Shown piece by piece: positions 61,986-64,000 of a DNA stretch of 64,000 nucleotides. Below the pieces are notes generated by a model. It saw only the letters and a program-made list of their open reading frames with translations. It was not told the origin of the DNA and did not search any database. A program made the translations under genes and the position numbers. This stretch comes from Candidatus Rifleibacteriota bacterium. GTDB taxonomy: Bacteria; Muiribacteriota; Ozemobacteria; Ozemobacterales; Ozemobacteraceae. The stretch lies in the NCBI GenBank assembly GCA_015233565.1, contig JADFXM010000013.1:94469-158468 (forward strand), given 5' to 3'. The stretch's first letter is position 1; every line of letters starts with the position of its first letter.

Positions 61986-62113
61986 GAGACTGTCGGAAAA
62001 GTCCGGTACATTGAATTCGGTACAAAACGACATTGATTTGATGCGCGAAAGCGGAGCGAAAAAACGGATTGGTCCATGAAATTATCCATTTCTAGGGGTT
62101 TTCCGACAGTCTG
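61986..62113. mobile_element. MITE-like element, copy 2 (128 bp)
   Basis: AGACTGTCGGAAAA at 61987-62000 has a perfect 14-base inverted copy at 62099-62112. The interior has the same landmarks in the same order as the inverted copy at 13253-13382: TACAAAA, CGAC, TTGATGC, AAAGCG, GCGAAAAA, then GG.TGGT.CAT and ATTT. It encodes nothing. Like copy 1 it abuts a stop codon. Confidence 0.65.
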
Positions 62114-62245
62114 AACGTGCGGGAAAAGCGCTAGGATCGGGGCGGTGACAAGACGAATTTTTCCGTGTTTTTGTAGAGGAAGCCTTTTGCTGCTTGAAGC
62201 CTTGCGAAACTCGCTCGTTGAAACGGACATTGGCGGAGGAAAATC

Positions 62246-63463
62246 GTGACACGTAGAGCGACGATTTTGCTGGCAATGTTTCTTCTGGTCTACACTGCCA
62301 TCAACTATTACTTTTCTGTGGCGCTCATTGTCTCCGGATTAGTTCATGTACCCTTCACCAGATGGGTTTCGTTTTTTTTTGTGGTCATGACCCTTTCTCC
62401 ACTTCTGGTATCTGGTTCCTGGGGTGCTCTGCCGGTCATGGTTCGCTATGTTGTTGGAACCATAGCCTTCTATTGGACAGCCACTATGATGCAATTTCTT
62501 TTTTGGTCCCTGATGTTTAAAGCATTCCGTGCTGTCGGCCAGGCCGTTCTGAACCTTTTGGACGTCAGTTGGAGACTCCCCGAAGGTGGATATGCCGATT
62601 TCGCGTATCCACTGACAATCACTTTCGCAATCACCGCATATGGTTTTTGGGAGGCAACCCAGATCAAGGTTGTTGAATATGAAATCCGTAGCGAAAAGGT
62701 TCCGCAAGGTCTTCCCCGATTTCGGATCGTTCAGATGTCAGATCTACATCTGGGGATGCTCGAGAACCGATGGCGTCTGGAGCGGGTTCTCACAAAGGTC
62801 GAGGGGGTCAAACCCGACCTTGTAGTATCCACCGGCGACCTCACCGACGTTCACCTCCAGGACCGAGAATGGCTGGTCGAACGCCTGAAACGCTTGACTC
62901 CACCATTTGGCAAGTTTGCCGTCACCGGCAATCACGAAGTCTACGAGGGTCTCACTTCTGCGGTGACTTTTCTGAAAGAAGCTGGTTTTCAGCCCCTTCA
63001 AGGGGCGGCGGTCCAGGTCACTGCTTTCCTTGGCCTGGCAGGGGTGGACGATGACGACGCGGTCGGAATGGGATTAATCCCGGAACCCGATGAGGTGGAT
63101 ATCTTGTCACGGCTGTCGGCACAAGGTTTCCGGTTGTTTCTGAAACACACACCCAAGGTCGATCCCCGAACCCTGGGCAGATTCGACCTGCAACTTTCCG
63201 GTCATACCCACGGGGGACAGATCTTTCCCCTCATTCTGGTGCAGTTTTTGGTCTATGGGTTTGGAATAGGGCTGAACGATTTGGGAAAGGGTTCTCGCCT
63301 CCTGCTCAATCGTGGCGCGGGAACATGGGGACCGCCCATTCGGGTACTGGCACCTCCGGAAGTGTGTGTGATCGACCTCTTGCCATCGGTCCACTTTTCG
63401 CCGGATTGTCGACTGAAGAGCTCAAGCAACATTGCTGGTTGCAAATCGAATCCCAAGGCTTGA
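62246..63463 (+). CDS. Membrane-anchored calcineurin-like metallophosphoesterase
   Basis: 405 residues from GTG 62246, with GGCGGAGGA upstream. Hydrophobic segments at about 7-31, 39-60, 65-93 and 118-136 make four membrane helices. The phosphoesterase domain follows, with IVQMSDLHLG (DxH, 166-168), VSTGDLTD (197-201), VTGNHEVY (228-231), LFLKHTPK and the C-terminal SGHTHGGQIFPL, completing the two-metal site. This YkuE/YaeI-like group includes enzymes acting on lipid pyrophosphates; the substrate here is unknown. The gene is clearly richer in G+C than the glycan locus. Confidence 0.87.
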   Translation: MTRRATILLAMFLLVYTAINYYFSVALIVSGLVHVPFTRWVSFFFVVMTLSPLLVSGSWGALPVMVRYVVGTIAFYWTATMMQFLFWSLMFKAFRAVGQAVLNLLDVSWRLPEGGYADFAYPLTITFAITAYGFWEATQIKVVEYEIRSEKVPQGLPRFRIVQMSDLHLGMLENRWRLERVLTKVEGVKPDLVVSTGDLTDVHLQDREWLVERLKRLTPPFGKFAVTGNHEVYEGLTSAVTFLKEAGFQPLQGAAVQVTAFLGLAGVDDDDAVGMGLIPEPDEVDILSRLSAQGFRLFLKHTPKVDPRTLGRFDLQLSGHTHGGQIFPLILVQFLVYGFGIGLNDLGKGSRLLLNRGAGTWGPPIRVLAPPEVCVIDLLPSVHFSPDCRLKSSSNIAGCKSNPKA

Positions 63464-64000
63464 TTGCCTTGCAAGCTGGACACGGTGATTTCAAACTCAA
63501 ACCTCCTGAATTGGGAGGAACTCATTTGGTACAATTTTGAAGAGTTTTCGGCACAAATATACACTTTTTTTTCTGTGAAAAGTGCCAGGTGGATTTCCGA
63601 TTTGGAACTCTAAAATTCTGATCAATTAATATATGCATCAGGAGATCTGAGACTATCACTCAACCACAAAAATCTGCGTAGGTCAAAATTTGGCTTTAAC
63701 AAATCTGTCGAAAAATACCTAACATGAAAACCCACCTCGAGGGGGAAGCCAGTGTGCTTATGACACACGAATCTCTCGCCTTTAAGTGAGGGATTTTCTG
63801 TTAATTGTCAGTTTCTAAAATTTCCTCTTAGGGTTGTACGAAAATTAAATGGTAAAATGGTGAATTTTTTGAATAAACACAGATTTTCATGGAAAGAAAC
63901 CAGGGCTAAAATATTAAGAGGATGATAATCCAGAAAAAATTATTTTTCGATTATTCAAAGAAGATATTTTTGTGCTTTGAAATTTTTGTAAAGCTGTCAA
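63464..64000. other. Terminal intergenic region with a possible structured RNA
   Basis: About 540 bases to the window edge. CTGTCGAAAAATACC near 63706 resembles one arm of the MITE-like elements without a matching partner. It is followed by the hairpins at 63752-63797. No gene is supported. Confidence 0.4.
63752..63797 (+). terminator. Tandem hairpins ending in a terminator-like stem-loop
   Basis: GTGTG (63752-63756) pairs with CACAC (63764-63768). Two bases later AATCTCTCGC (63770-63779) pairs with GTGAGGGATT (63786-63795), including two G-U pairs, and is followed by TTCTGTT. It lies about 300 bases after the last gene, so it may end a separate small transcript rather than that gene. Confidence 0.5.

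Overview
This 64 kb window comes from a moderately AT-rich Gram-negative-type bacterium. I cannot name the lineage; a deltaproteobacterial or neighbouring phylum is a guess from the DnaJ/CbpM pair, the AddA-like helicase-nuclease and the VapB/PemK antitoxin-toxin relics. No rRNA, tRNA, CRISPR array, phage or complete insertion sequence was seen. Most of the window (about 1-54 kb) is one large glycan and protein-glycosylation locus. The last 10 kb holds ordinary genes, and composition is visibly richer in G+C after about 61 kb.

Layout. (1) 1-5.5 kb, plus strand: a CDP-3,6-dideoxyhexose cassette (rfbF, rfbG, rfbH, an RmlC-like epimerase, a nucleotide-sugar reductase). RfbH is fused to an N-terminal PemK/MazF-like toxin domain and preceded by a small antitoxin-like gene. 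(2) 5.5-9.3 kb, minus strand: a fucosyltransferase-like/TPR protein, a methyltransferase, and a GT4 glycosyltransferase whose reading frame begins inside a broken vapC next to an intact-looking vapB. (3) 9.8-23 kb: glycosyltransferases, methyltransferases and a sugar aminotransferase on both strands, with two kinds of small inverted-repeat element. (4) 23.4-31.9 kb, plus strand: a tight eight-gene unit (KdsC-like phosphatase, GatZ/KbaZ-like aldolase subunit, glycosyltransferase, cupin, nucleotidyltransferase-kinase fusion, NTF2-like protein, CgeB-like glycosyltransferase, and a TPR/O-GlcNAc-transferase-like GT41 protein fused to a methyltransferase-like domain). (5) 32.4-54.2 kb: two giant Thr/Gln-rich octad-repeat proteins (3715 and 2019 residues). 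A convergent DUF616-like/FkbM-like gene lies between them and a second TPR/GT41 gene follows. (6) 54.3-63.5 kb: an AddA-like helicase-nuclease, an alkaline-phosphatase-superfamily enzyme, a GT2 enzyme, a cbpA-like dnaJ with cbpM, and a membrane metallophosphoesterase.

How it may work together (inference). The two giant proteins contain roughly 450 and 250 copies of an eight-residue unit of the type xQIxALTT, so each offers many hundreds of Thr/Ser side chains. Both lie beside TPR-GT41 proteins, a family whose characterised members glycosylate protein Ser/Thr or Asn. The same locus encodes unusual activated-sugar pathways and many glycosyltransferases and methyltransferases, several of them fused to each other or to TPRs. 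The best candidate for an undescribed system is therefore a dedicated O-glycosylation machine for giant octad-repeat (surface or filament) proteins. Secretion is unexplained, because neither protein has a visible signal peptide.
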